DNA of 64,000 bases, from contig JADZEY010000010.1 of NCBI GenBank assembly GCA_020850315.1, forward strand, positions 1-64,000. The letters are read 5' to 3'. The DNA comes from Armatimonadota bacterium (GTDB lineage: Bacteria; Bacteroidota; Ignavibacteria; OLB7). The notes beneath the pieces are model-generated. The model was not told the DNA's origin. It did no database searches and worked only from the letters and a program-made list of their open reading frames with translations. Both the position numbers and the translations under genes were made by a program. This document shows, piece by piece, positions 51,841 through 59,500 of the stretch. The first letter of the stretch is position 1. The number at the start of each line of letters is the position of its first letter.

Positions 51841-53591
51841 GGGGCAATCACCGCAACTTTGCCAAGCGTGGGGGGGGCGTCGTTCACCGAGACCTCGTAC
51901 AGATAGACCCCGGTTGGAACCAATCGTCCAGCGTTGTCGCGCCCGTCCCAGATCGCGCCCAACAGGTTGTTGGCCACTTGCAGTTCTGTCTGTTCAAGTT
52001 CGCGAACGCGTGTCATCGCGCTGGAGTAAATCCACACCTTGATGGTTTTAATCAGCTCGTTGGTTTTGTCAACGGCAAACACCAGTTGGTTCCCGCCATC
52101 GGCAACGAACGGCTGTGGCGAAGGGCGCACAGCAATGAAATTGGTCTTGGCCCCGTTGACAATCGGGTTGATGCAGAAATTCTGATTTGGCACCGCCGAT
52201 TTGTAGAAGACAATCGTGTCCGCACCAGCGGTGATCGCCACAAAGCCGGGGCGTTCCTCCGCGTCCGACTCCAACGTGAACTCCTCCAACTTTGCCCCCG
52301 GCCCCCCGGCTCCGTTGGCGATGTCCCATTTTGCGTTCGTCACTAAGTAGTCAACCGTGTCGCGCACGTTTGGGTTGTCGGTGGGGATCACAAGACGGTA
52401 GAGCCCAAAGCTCAGGGGATAGAGCAGATCGGAGGCCATTGCTGTTCCGCTGTTTAACGATGCCGTTGCCGCCGTCCGCATCCCCCGCGAACGGTTCAGT
52501 GTTGCGGCATCGTTGAAGTATTGGGTGTCGCGGGCGCGCCGCCCGGTGTAGTAGCACCACTCGGCAAACTGGCACCAACTGTTCTGCAGATTGGAGTTCC
52601 GCTTGCGTAGTGCGGCATCCATCGCGCTCAGGCTCTCGCGGGTGCGGAACTCCTCCCACATGGCGCGCACAACATCCCTGCCAAACTGTTTTGCTGCATA
52701 TCCGATGTAGAGTGCATGGGCGTATCCGGTCACGCCATCATCAACATCCTGGGTGGCAAAGCCATACTTCTGCGGGGCCTCAAGGAAGGCATCGGTGTAC
52801 TGCACGTAGTCGCGAACATCGGGATGGACGACCCGCTCGAACCAGACCGATGTGGCCTCATACAACGTCTTCTGGCTGATTGCTGAAAGCGGAGTAATGG
52901 CGCATCGGTAGCCGAACTGCACCATATGGTGGAACTCGTGTGCAGTGGTCACTTTCAGCGCAGCGATGCCGTTGGTTTGCTTGTAGGTTTTGGGGTCGTA
53001 GTCGTTATCAACCACTAAAAAGGAGGGGACGCGGCCATCGCCAAGTTGGTTCTGCGTTTCGGGAAACGCTGCGCCGTAGAAGGTGCTGGGCATATTGCAG
53101 ATATAGACATCCAAGCGGGCATCGGGGCCACCTTCGCCAGATTTTTGGTTGTCCTGCGGCGGGGCATCGAATCCGTACTCGTCAATCTCAATCTGCCACG
53201 CATACTCCATGTAGAACGCCACGGAATCAACGTAATCGGGGATGCTGTTGGCGTTGTTGTCCACCATGCTGACGGCATCGGCCCCGGCTTGGGCGTAGTG
53301 GATCAAGAAATGGTTGTTGCGGCTGGGGATCGAGAAGGGCAACAATGGCCGCGAGCCATCCAGATTCAGTGCCGAGGAAGCCCCAAGCAGCTGGCCAGAA
53401 ATTTTCTCCCGCTCGGCATCCGATAGCGTCGCGAAGGTCAAACAACGTGGGCGGGTGATCGGTTCAGCAAGTTGATCGTCGGTGTCTGCGGTTGTTTGCG
53501 CGGCACCCCGTTGCGCACCAAGCATCAATCCACCTGCCACAGCAAGCAGCCTGAGGGTCCAACCGAACAACGTGTGAAGGTGGTGGAGCAT
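51837..53591 (-). CDS. secreted HEXXH metalloprotease-like protein with FlgD/T9SS-type tail
   Basis: The 584-aa protein has a signal peptide (LRLLAVAGGLMLGAQRGAAQ) and a region (HFLIHYAQAGADAV, DNNANSIPDYVDSVAFYMEYAW) typical of the MXAN_6640-type putative metalloproteases. The zinc site is VTTAHEFHHMVQFGYR near residue 218, with a downstream Glu in LYEATSVWFERVVHP as probable third ligand. The last 80 residues (KVWIYSSAMTRVRELEQTEL...WDGRDNAGRLVPTGVYLYEV) form a FlgD-like Ig/T9SS-type domain. It is likely exported to the surface. The substrate is unknown. Confidence 0.8.
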   Translation of the reverse strand: MLHHLHTLFGWTLRLLAVAGGLMLGAQRGAAQTTADTDDQLAEPITRPRCLTFATLSDAEREKISGQLLGASSALNLDGSRPLLPFSIPSRNNHFLIHYAQAGADAVSMVDNNANSIPDYVDSVAFYMEYAWQIEIDEYGFDAPPQDNQKSGEGGPDARLDVYICNMPSTFYGAAFPETQNQLGDGRVPSFLVVDNDYDPKTYKQTNGIAALKVTTAHEFHHMVQFGYRCAITPLSAISQKTLYEATSVWFERVVHPDVRDYVQYTDAFLEAPQKYGFATQDVDDGVTGYAHALYIGYAAKQFGRDVVRAMWEEFRTRESLSAMDAALRKRNSNLQNSWCQFAEWCYYTGRRARDTQYFNDAATLNRSRGMRTAATASLNSGTAMASDLLYPLSFGLYRLVIPTDNPNVRDTVDYLVTNAKWDIANGAGGPGAKLEEFTLESDAEERPGFVAITAGADTIVFYKSAVPNQNFCINPIVNGAKTNFIAVRPSPQPFVADGGNQLVFAVDKTNELIKTIKVWIYSSAMTRVRELEQTELQVANNLLGAIWDGRDNAGRLVPTGVYLYEVSVNDAPPTLGKVAVIAP

Positions 53592-53639
53592 GGTTCAGAG
53601 AGAGAAAAAAAGAATGGAAGCAGAGAACAGATTGTGCCG

Positions 53640-54152
53640 TTACAACAACGCCTCAATCCGCTTGCGGTTTTCAAGGCGGCCGGCGCGGCGGATTCCGGCG
53701 GCATCGTAGCGGCGGCGTTCGGCATCCGTTTCGGGGATCACTGGGGGGGCCGGCAGCGGTTTCCCCGATTCATCAATCCCAACAAACGTCAGGTAGGCAG
53801 TGTTTGCATGGACTAGCGTTCCGGTTTGCGGATTCTCCATTTCCACGCGCACCCCAACCTCCATCGAGGTGTTGAAGACACGGTTCACCGATGCCTTCAA
53901 GATCACCACGTTCCCCAATTTGATTGGCGCGTGGAAGCTCATGCCATCCACCGATGCCGTGACGCAGACCCGGCGCGAGTGGCGCATGGCCACAAGCGCG
54001 GCGGCGATATCAATCCAGTGCATCAGCCGCCCACCCAGCAGATTGCCAAGTTGGTTGGTGTCGTTCGGCAGCACCAGCTCGGTCATCACCACTTGCGATT
54101 CGGCAACGGTGCGGGAGGTATCGGTAGTTGTTTTCAGCGAAAGGTCGTTCAT
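53640..54152 (-). CDS. acyl-CoA thioesterase (hotdog fold, YciA/BACH-like)
   Basis: A 170-aa hotdog-fold protein with LVLPNDTNQLGNLLGGRLMHWIDIAAALVAMRHS, in which the Asn/Asp and Gly-rich helix is typical of acyl-CoA hydrolases, followed by VDGMSFHAPIKLGNVVILKASVNRVFNTSMEVGV. It hydrolyses acyl-CoA to free acid and CoA; chain-length preference is unknown. The start was moved 25 codons inside the ORF-track frame so that it does not overlap the end of bamD (7-bp gap). Confidence 0.88.
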   Translation of the reverse strand: MNDLSLKTTTDTSRTVAESQVVMTELVLPNDTNQLGNLLGGRLMHWIDIAAALVAMRHSRRVCVTASVDGMSFHAPIKLGNVVILKASVNRVFNTSMEVGVRVEMENPQTGTLVHANTAYLTFVGIDESGKPLPAPPVIPETDAERRRYDAAGIRRAGRLENRKRIEALL

Positions 54153-54159
54153 AAGGGGG

Positions 54160-54924
54160 TCAGCGTGATAGTTCTTGTTGTACTTCTCGGATTCGGCTAA
54201 CAAGCGGGCTTGTGGGATTTTCATCAATGAACTTTTGCACAGCGTCCATTGCTTCCTTGTCGCGTCCCAACAGCTTCAGTGCGCGGGCTTTTTCTTCCAC
54301 GGCGGGGATATGGTAGCGGCTTTCGGGATAGAGGTCGATCACCTTCTGGTAGTAGATCAGCGCGGCGCGTGGGTCGTCCAGCTTGCGGTACTGTTCGGCT
54401 ATCGAGAACTCCTTCTGCGCCATCTTATCGCGCAGCTCGCCCACCCGTTCGCGGGCAATGGCGTTCAGGCTGTCGTCGGTGGGGTACAGGTCGCTGAAAA
54501 TTTTGAACTGCCGGATTGCCGTCTGCGTATCCTCCTGGTCGCGATCGAACTTTGGCGATGATTGGAAGTAGCACATCGCCGCTTGGAACAATCCCCGTTT
54601 GTAGAAAGGGCTGCTTGGGAAGGAGCGGAGCAGTTTGTTGTAGTGGAAGGCCGCCAACTTGAACTGCTCATCGCGGTAGTAGGTTTCGGCCAGATAGAAC
54701 TGGGCATCGTCGGCAACGTCGGCGGCGGGGTCCTGCGTGACGATGATGTCGAACATCTCGGCAGCTTTCACATACTCCTTATCCTCAAGCAACCGCATGG
54801 CTTCCTGGAATCGTTCGGCGGTTGTCATGGTTTGGGCCGAATTCCCCGAACCAGAACAACCAGAAATGCCAGCAGCCGCAGCAACAAGCAACAAGAAGAG
54901 AGGGAGATGACGCATCAATTGCAT
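54160..54924 (-). CDS. bamD: outer-membrane assembly lipoprotein BamD
   Basis: The 254-aa lipoprotein has a signal peptide and lipobox (LLLVAAAAGISGC), followed by tetratricopeptide-type repeats: RFQEAMRLLEDKEYVKAAEMFDIIV, AQFYLAETYYRDEQFKLAAFHYNKLLRSFPSSP and AIRQFKIFSDLYPTDD. This is the BamD/YfiO pattern. BamD works with BamA to insert barrel proteins into the outer membrane, consistent with the many barrel and surface proteins in this window. MRHLPLF three codons downstream is an alternative start. Confidence 0.9.
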   Translation of the reverse strand: MQLMRHLPLFLLLVAAAAGISGCSGSGNSAQTMTTAERFQEAMRLLEDKEYVKAAEMFDIIVTQDPAADVADDAQFYLAETYYRDEQFKLAAFHYNKLLRSFPSSPFYKRGLFQAAMCYFQSSPKFDRDQEDTQTAIRQFKIFSDLYPTDDSLNAIARERVGELRDKMAQKEFSIAEQYRKLDDPRAALIYYQKVIDLYPESRYHIPAVEEKARALKLLGRDKEAMDAVQKFIDENPTSPLVSRIREVQQELSR

Positions 54925-54955
54925 TCTACGAAATGGCTGAAGATGGAATGCCGCA

Positions 54956-55552
54956 TTAGTTGCTGCGGACTGTGAAAAGCAGGATCACCGAAACGGCGGC
55001 TGCCCCCAGCACAATTGCTGGCTCAATTACTTTATCCCAAAAGTTGGAAGTTTTTGGGGCGATACTGACACCACGAAGATAATCGTACCCGGGCTGCTCA
55101 ATCAATGCCACCGCCGATACTGCAACGGTATCGTGGCGGATTGCCGTGAACTCCTGCTGACGCTGCGGCTCGGCGCCAGTTGGGGCAACCATCACCGCAA
55201 CGCCAACCCTGCATTCCCGCGCAAGCATTTCCGGTTCCGGCCCGTTTCGGTACAGCACATTCAGCTCGGTGAAGGCAATGTTGATTGCAGGTGTGCCGCT
55301 GCTGCAATCGCGCAATTGGTTCCCCCGCTGTTCGGCTGTTCGGGCCACGGCTTCTTCAAGAAGCCACGCCCCGGGGTGGACGGCCACCTTGTAGCAAAAC
55401 GTTGATGCAGCCGCCAACGCCAGTGCCGAATCGGCAACCGAGCGGGTGCAATCCCGAACCAGCTCCAGATTAGTGGGCTGTGCCCACGCCCCCCAGCCAC
55501 CCACCAACAACAGAAGCAGGGCAACCTGGCATCTGATTGCAGCAATAGGCAT
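54956..55552 (-). CDS. exported protein with C-terminal membrane helix, unknown
   Basis: A 198-aa protein with a signal peptide (VALLLLLVGGWGAWAQ) and a C-terminal hydrophobic helix (VIEPAIVLGAAAVSVILLFTV) ending in RSN. The middle part is unrecognised; it has four Cys and a segment AVARTAEQRGNQLRDCSSGTPAINIAFTELNVLYRNGP, reminiscent of envelope proteins with an SHOCT/CsgG-like fold but not assignable. The ORF-track start 60 codons earlier was rejected. It sits 31 bp upstream of bamD, so an envelope-biogenesis role is plausible (inference). Confidence 0.65.
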   Translation of the reverse strand: MPIAAIRCQVALLLLLVGGWGAWAQPTNLELVRDCTRSVADSALALAAASTFCYKVAVHPGAWLLEEAVARTAEQRGNQLRDCSSGTPAINIAFTELNVLYRNGPEPEMLARECRVGVAVMVAPTGAEPQRQQEFTAIRHDTVAVSAVALIEQPGYDYLRGVSIAPKTSNFWDKVIEPAIVLGAAAVSVILLFTVRSN

Positions 55553-55718
55553 GGCTGAGTTTCCTGTATTCTTCAAGTGATAAAAGATTGCCGTTTTCAC
55601 AAGCAACATCACGCATGGCATGGCCAAGCAGGGCTTGCTGAAACGGAAGAGTGCAAAGCTACAATCTTGCCAAGACTGCCCCAATGAAACGCACATCCTG
55701 TAAACAATCATAAAAACG

Positions 55719-55751
55719 TTTGGAAGCCGCAAGCCCGCAAGCCTATATTCG
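55719..55751 (+). promoter_or_regulatory. candidate Bacteroidota-type promoter of rpsT
   Basis: TTTG, 21 bp, TATATTCG, one mismatch to TAnnTTTG. It lies 35 bp before the rpsT start in the 234-bp divergent region between the exported unknown protein and rpsT. Confidence 0.6.
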
Positions 55752-55786
55752 CAGGCTCTGAAAGCAACCGACGTAGATTATATCCA

Positions 55787-56044
55787 ATGCCTCAGCACGT
55801 ATCCGCAGAAAAACGAGTCCGCCAGACGGAACGCCGCCGCGCCCGCAATCGCTTCAACAAAGTGATGATGCGCAATGCCTTGAAAGCCGTAGCCGCCGCA
55901 ACCACCAAGGACGATTTGGCCGAAAAAATCCGCCAAGCAACGCGTATCCTTGATCGTTTGGCAACCAAAGGGTTGATCCACAAAAATTTTGCCGCTCACC
56001 GCAAGTCCAAAATGGCCCAAAGGTTGGCCACTATGGCCGCGTAA
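55787..56044 (+). CDS. rpsT: 30S ribosomal protein S20
   Basis: The 85-aa highly basic helical protein shows the S20 pattern SAEKRVRQTERRRARNRFNKVMMRNALKAV and a C-terminal KGLIHKNFAAHRKSKMAQRL. It binds 16S rRNA early in 30S assembly. It is followed after 16 bp by tRNA-Arg with a shared terminator, so the two are probably one transcript. Confidence 0.95.
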   Translation: MPQHVSAEKRVRQTERRRARNRFNKVMMRNALKAVAAATTKDDLAEKIRQATRILDRLATKGLIHKNFAAHRKSKMAQRLATMAA

Positions 56045-56060
56045 GCAGCAACGCAACAAT

Positions 56061-56134
56061 GCAACCGTAGCTCAATTGGATAGAGCATCTGACTACGGAT
56101 CAGAAGGTTTGGGGTTCGAGTCCCTACGGTTGCA
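56061..56134 (+). tRNA. tRNA-Arg (anticodon ACG)
   Basis: A 74-nt cloverleaf: acceptor GCAACCG/CGGTTGC with discriminator A, D arm GCTC-AATTGGATA-GAGC, anticodon arm TCTGA-CTACGGA-TCAGA, T arm ending GGGTTCGAGTCCC. CCA is not encoded. The anticodon A34 would be deaminated to inosine. Confidence 0.96.
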
Positions 56135-56140
56135 CTCAAC

Positions 56141-56171
56141 AAGGCTTCACAGAGATTGTGAGGCCTTTTTT
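56141..56171 (+). terminator. intrinsic terminator after tRNA-Arg
   Basis: A 10-bp stem AAGGCTTCAC/GTGAGGCCTT (one G-T pair) with a 7-nt loop, followed by a run of six T. Confidence 0.9.
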
Positions 56172-56218
56172 CGTTCAACAATCTCCTGCAATACTCTCTG
56201 GCTACTATCCATCTTCCC

Positions 56219-57394
56219 ATGAAACTTGCATTCGTTTCGCAAACGTGGCCAGAGAACGCAACCGTGGAGTTCGCCGGATCCAGCGTGCAGGTCTATTATT
56301 TGGTGCAAGAATTTGCGCGGCGCGGCCACGATGTCTTGCTGATTCTTACCCACCAAGTGGACCCCATTCCCTCCCACTATCCTAACCTCCTGATCCAGAC
56401 TGCCCCCATTGTTTCTGGGCTGCGAAATCACTTGGGGAAATCTTGGCAGCGATTTATCCTTGATTCCCTCTCCAAATTCCAGCCCGACATTGTGTATCAG
56501 CGGGGAAAGCTCCCCGAATCAGTGGCCTGTGGCGCGTACTGCAAACAACATAACGCGCTGTTTGTGTGGCTTAGCAACAGCGACGAAAGCGGAAAACCAC
56601 ACAAGTTTTTAACAAAACGGCGGCAACATCCAGCATCGAACCCCATTCGCCAGGCGGGAAGAATTGCCGAGGCAATCGTTGCCGATAGAAGAATTGAGCA
56701 ATCAATCCGCACTGCCGGAATGGTGATTGCCCAGAACAGCTACCAGGCCGATCTGCTCCGCAAAAATTTTGGGATGCAGCCGATCATTGCAGGCTCTGGG
56801 CATTCCATCCCTCCGCTTGCCGAGCGCACACAGGGGGGGGAAATCTCAGTCCTTTGGCTTGCGAACGTCACCCCAGTGAAGCAGCCGCTGCTGTTTATCG
56901 AGCTGTCCGAAACGTTGTCCGGAACGTTGTTGAATTTCACAATGGCCGGGGCAATGCACAACAAGGAATTGCGGGAGGATATCCAACAACGAACCGCGCT
57001 GCTGCCAAAGTTCAATCTGGTTGGCCATGTACCGTTTCATCAATCGAACGCCTTGTTCCAGTCCGCCGATATTTTTACGAACACCTCAAGCAGCGAAGGC
57101 TTGCCAAACACCTTGCTGCAAGCCTGCATCCACGGCCTGCCGATTGTTAGCCTGAAGAATGACCCCGACAACCTGATAAAAAATCAAGGATTCGGGATTG
57201 TGGCGAACTCCATGCCCGAGTTCACCGATGCCGTCCGCTACCTTGCCGAAGATCACCAAGCCCGAATAGAGATGGGGAGAAAAGGGAGGAAGTTTGCCGA
57301 GGAACACTACGACATCCGGTTGCTGGTTGACAAACTGACGACGCTGTTCCAGCAAGAGCTTGCGCGCCGCAACGGCGTGGATACTGCGGCTTGA
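56219..57394 (+). CDS. family 4-type glycosyltransferase
   Basis: A 391-aa GT-B protein. The acceptor half starts KLAFVSQTWPENATVEFAGSSVQVYYLVQEFARRGHDV. The donor half has VLWLANVTPVKQPLLFIEL, FNLVGHVPFHQSNALFQSADIFTNTSSSEGLPNTLLQACIHGLPIVS, with the Ser/Glu-Gly-Pro motif of GT4. It is far from the main polysaccharide cluster and leads a run of sugar-related genes on the plus strand. The acceptor is unknown. Confidence 0.85.
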   Translation: MKLAFVSQTWPENATVEFAGSSVQVYYLVQEFARRGHDVLLILTHQVDPIPSHYPNLLIQTAPIVSGLRNHLGKSWQRFILDSLSKFQPDIVYQRGKLPESVACGAYCKQHNALFVWLSNSDESGKPHKFLTKRRQHPASNPIRQAGRIAEAIVADRRIEQSIRTAGMVIAQNSYQADLLRKNFGMQPIIAGSGHSIPPLAERTQGGEISVLWLANVTPVKQPLLFIELSETLSGTLLNFTMAGAMHNKELREDIQQRTALLPKFNLVGHVPFHQSNALFQSADIFTNTSSSEGLPNTLLQACIHGLPIVSLKNDPDNLIKNQGFGIVANSMPEFTDAVRYLAEDHQARIEMGRKGRKFAEEHYDIRLLVDKLTTLFQQELARRNGVDTAA

Positions 57395-57409
57395 TTACTT
57401 CTTACCAAT

Positions 57410-58477
57410 GTGCCGCATATGCCTTTTTCCATTCCTACTTCGCTTGCCCGCCGCCTTGCCGATGGCATGGTGATTCCTGCACACCCGCTTGCGCTTACCA
57501 ACACGCGCCAACTTGACGAACGCCGCCAGCGCGCCCTTACCCGCTACTACCTTTCGGCGGGGGCGGGGGGGATTGCCGTTGGCGTGCACACCACGCAGTT
57601 CGCAATCCGTGAGCCGCAGCATGGGTTGTTCAAGCCTGTTCTGGAGCTTGCTGCGGAAACCGCTGCCGAGTTCCGCCAGAACGCGCCGCTGCTGATTGCC
57701 GGAATCTGCGGGCAAACCAAGCAGGCCGCCGCCGAAGCCGAAACCGCCGCCACCCTGGGATACCATGCCGGGCTGGTTTCACTTTCGGCGTTTGCTGGCG
57801 CAACCGAGCGGGAAGCTCTGGAGCATTGCCTCGCAATCGCCGAACGTATTCCGCTGTTCGGTTTCTACCTTCAGCCAGCAGTTGGTGGGCGGATTCTTTC
57901 GGCAGAATTTTGGCGGCAGTTTGCGCAGATACCGAACGTGGTGGCAATCAAAATCTCCCCGTTCAATCGCTACCAAACCATCGATGTTGTCCGTGGGGTG
58001 ATTGAGTCGGGGAGGGGGGAAGAAATCGCGTTGCTCACCGGAAACGACGACGCTATCGTTAGCGACCTACTGACGGAGTTCCAGATTCCGCACAACGGCA
58101 CTATCCACCGCAAACGCATTGTTGGCGGGCTGCTTGGCCATTGGGCATTCTGGACCCACCAGGCCGTTACTCTTCTGGAGCGATGCCATGCCGAGTATGC
58201 CAGCGGGGCGATCACCCCAAGCCTGCTGACGCTTGGCGCGCAAACCACCGAAGCCAACGCGGCGTTCTTCGATGCTGCGAACCGTTTTGCCGGCTGCATC
58301 CCGGGAATCCACGAAGCGTTGCGGCGATCCGGATTGCTGGCCAACCGCTTCTGCTTGGACCCCCACGAAGAACTTTCTGCGGGGCAGCTGCGGGAGATTA
58401 ACCGCATCTACCAACTCTATCCTCATCTTACCGATGCCCCTTTCGTCAACGAACATCTTGATGATTGGCTGAGATAA
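57410..58477 (+). CDS. DapA/NAL-type aldolase (dihydrodipicolinate synthase family)
   Basis: A 355-aa TIM-barrel protein. GVHTTQFAIREPQ, PLLIAGICGQT and the Schiff-base Lys in PNVVAIKISPFNRYQT (near residue 182) place it in the N-acetylneuraminate lyase/dihydrodipicolinate synthase superfamily. It is longer than DapA (about 290 aa), and the usual Tyr environment (GFYLQPAVGG) differs, so lysine biosynthesis is unlikely. The sugar-type oxidoreductase next door suggests a keto-sugar-acid aldolase or dehydratase (inference). An ATG three codons downstream is an alternative start. Confidence 0.82.
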   Translation: MPHMPFSIPTSLARRLADGMVIPAHPLALTNTRQLDERRQRALTRYYLSAGAGGIAVGVHTTQFAIREPQHGLFKPVLELAAETAAEFRQNAPLLIAGICGQTKQAAAEAETAATLGYHAGLVSLSAFAGATEREALEHCLAIAERIPLFGFYLQPAVGGRILSAEFWRQFAQIPNVVAIKISPFNRYQTIDVVRGVIESGRGEEIALLTGNDDAIVSDLLTEFQIPHNGTIHRKRIVGGLLGHWAFWTHQAVTLLERCHAEYASGAITPSLLTLGAQTTEANAAFFDAANRFAGCIPGIHEALRRSGLLANRFCLDPHEELSAGQLREINRIYQLYPHLTDAPFVNEHLDDWLR

Positions 58478-58501
58478 AAACAACAACCACACTGCCGGAA
58501 C

Positions 58502-59500
58502 ATGGCCAACGCACAACCCCCGTTCAACATCGGCATTATTGGCTGCGGCGCGATTGCACGCCAGCATCTGATTGCCATCCAAGCCATTGATGGGCTGAAG
58601 CCGTATGCCTACTGCGACGTTCACCCTGACCGTGCCGAATCGTTTCTGAGTGAGTATGGCGGGGGCTACGCCACCGCGGCCCCCAATCGCTTGCTGGATG
58701 ATCCTGCGATCAACGCCGTGTACATCTGCACCCACCACGACACCCACACCCCGCTTGCTGTGGCCGCCTGCCAAGCTGGGAAGAATGTGATGATGGAAAA
58801 ACCGCTTGCGCTAACGGTGGAGGAGTGCGCCGAAATTGGCCAAGCTGCCGAGCAATCCGGGGTGATCTTTATGACAGGATTCAAGCTCCGCTACAACCCC
58901 GTTGTGCTGAAATCGCGTGAGTTTTTGCCGAACCCAACGTTCGTCATGGCGCAGATTATGGACACCCGCTGGCCCGATGATTTCTGGGCGCAAGACCCGG
59001 TGAAAGGTGGTGGAAATGTGCTTTCGCAAGGGTGCCACGCAATGGATCTTGCTTGCCACCTGAGTGGCTCCGATCCAGCAGAAATTTTTGCCGAATGCGG
59101 AACCCGCTCCCACACCGGAACCGAGGTGATAGACTCACTGGTGGCCACCATCCGCTTTGCCAACGGGGGCTTTGCCAGCGTGGCGATTGGCGATAGCGGA
59201 ACCGTCCCGCACCTCTCCAAATTCGCTTTCCAAGCTGTTGGTGCTGGGCGTTCGGTGCTGCTGCACGACCGTTTGCAACGGGGTGAGTATTTCGATGGTG
59301 AGTCGTCGGAATCGCTGGTGCAGCCGTGCGAGCTGGGGATGGAGTTGGAGAACCGCGAGTTCCTTTCTGCGATTGCCGAAGGCCGCCGGCCCGCAACCGG
59401 TTGGCGCGATGGATTGCGCGCAACCGCCATGATCCGTGCGGCGTTCCGCGCTGCCGAAACACGCGCAGCACAATCGCTGCACCTTCCGCCAAACCCATGA
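58502..59500 (+). CDS. Gfo/Idh/MocA-family oxidoreductase
   Basis: A 332-aa NAD(P)-dependent enzyme with the N-terminal Rossmann motif IGIIGCGAIARQHLIAI, the catalytic EKPLALTVEECAEI and the His-bearing segment GCHAMDLACHLSG. The family oxidises sugars or cyclitols. Its stop overlaps the start of the large repeat protein (ATGA), so the two are translationally coupled. Confidence 0.9.
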   Translation: MANAQPPFNIGIIGCGAIARQHLIAIQAIDGLKPYAYCDVHPDRAESFLSEYGGGYATAAPNRLLDDPAINAVYICTHHDTHTPLAVAACQAGKNVMMEKPLALTVEECAEIGQAAEQSGVIFMTGFKLRYNPVVLKSREFLPNPTFVMAQIMDTRWPDDFWAQDPVKGGGNVLSQGCHAMDLACHLSGSDPAEIFAECGTRSHTGTEVIDSLVATIRFANGGFASVAIGDSGTVPHLSKFAFQAVGAGRSVLLHDRLQRGEYFDGESSESLVQPCELGMELENREFLSAIAEGRRPATGWRDGLRATAMIRAAFRAAETRAAQSLHLPPNP

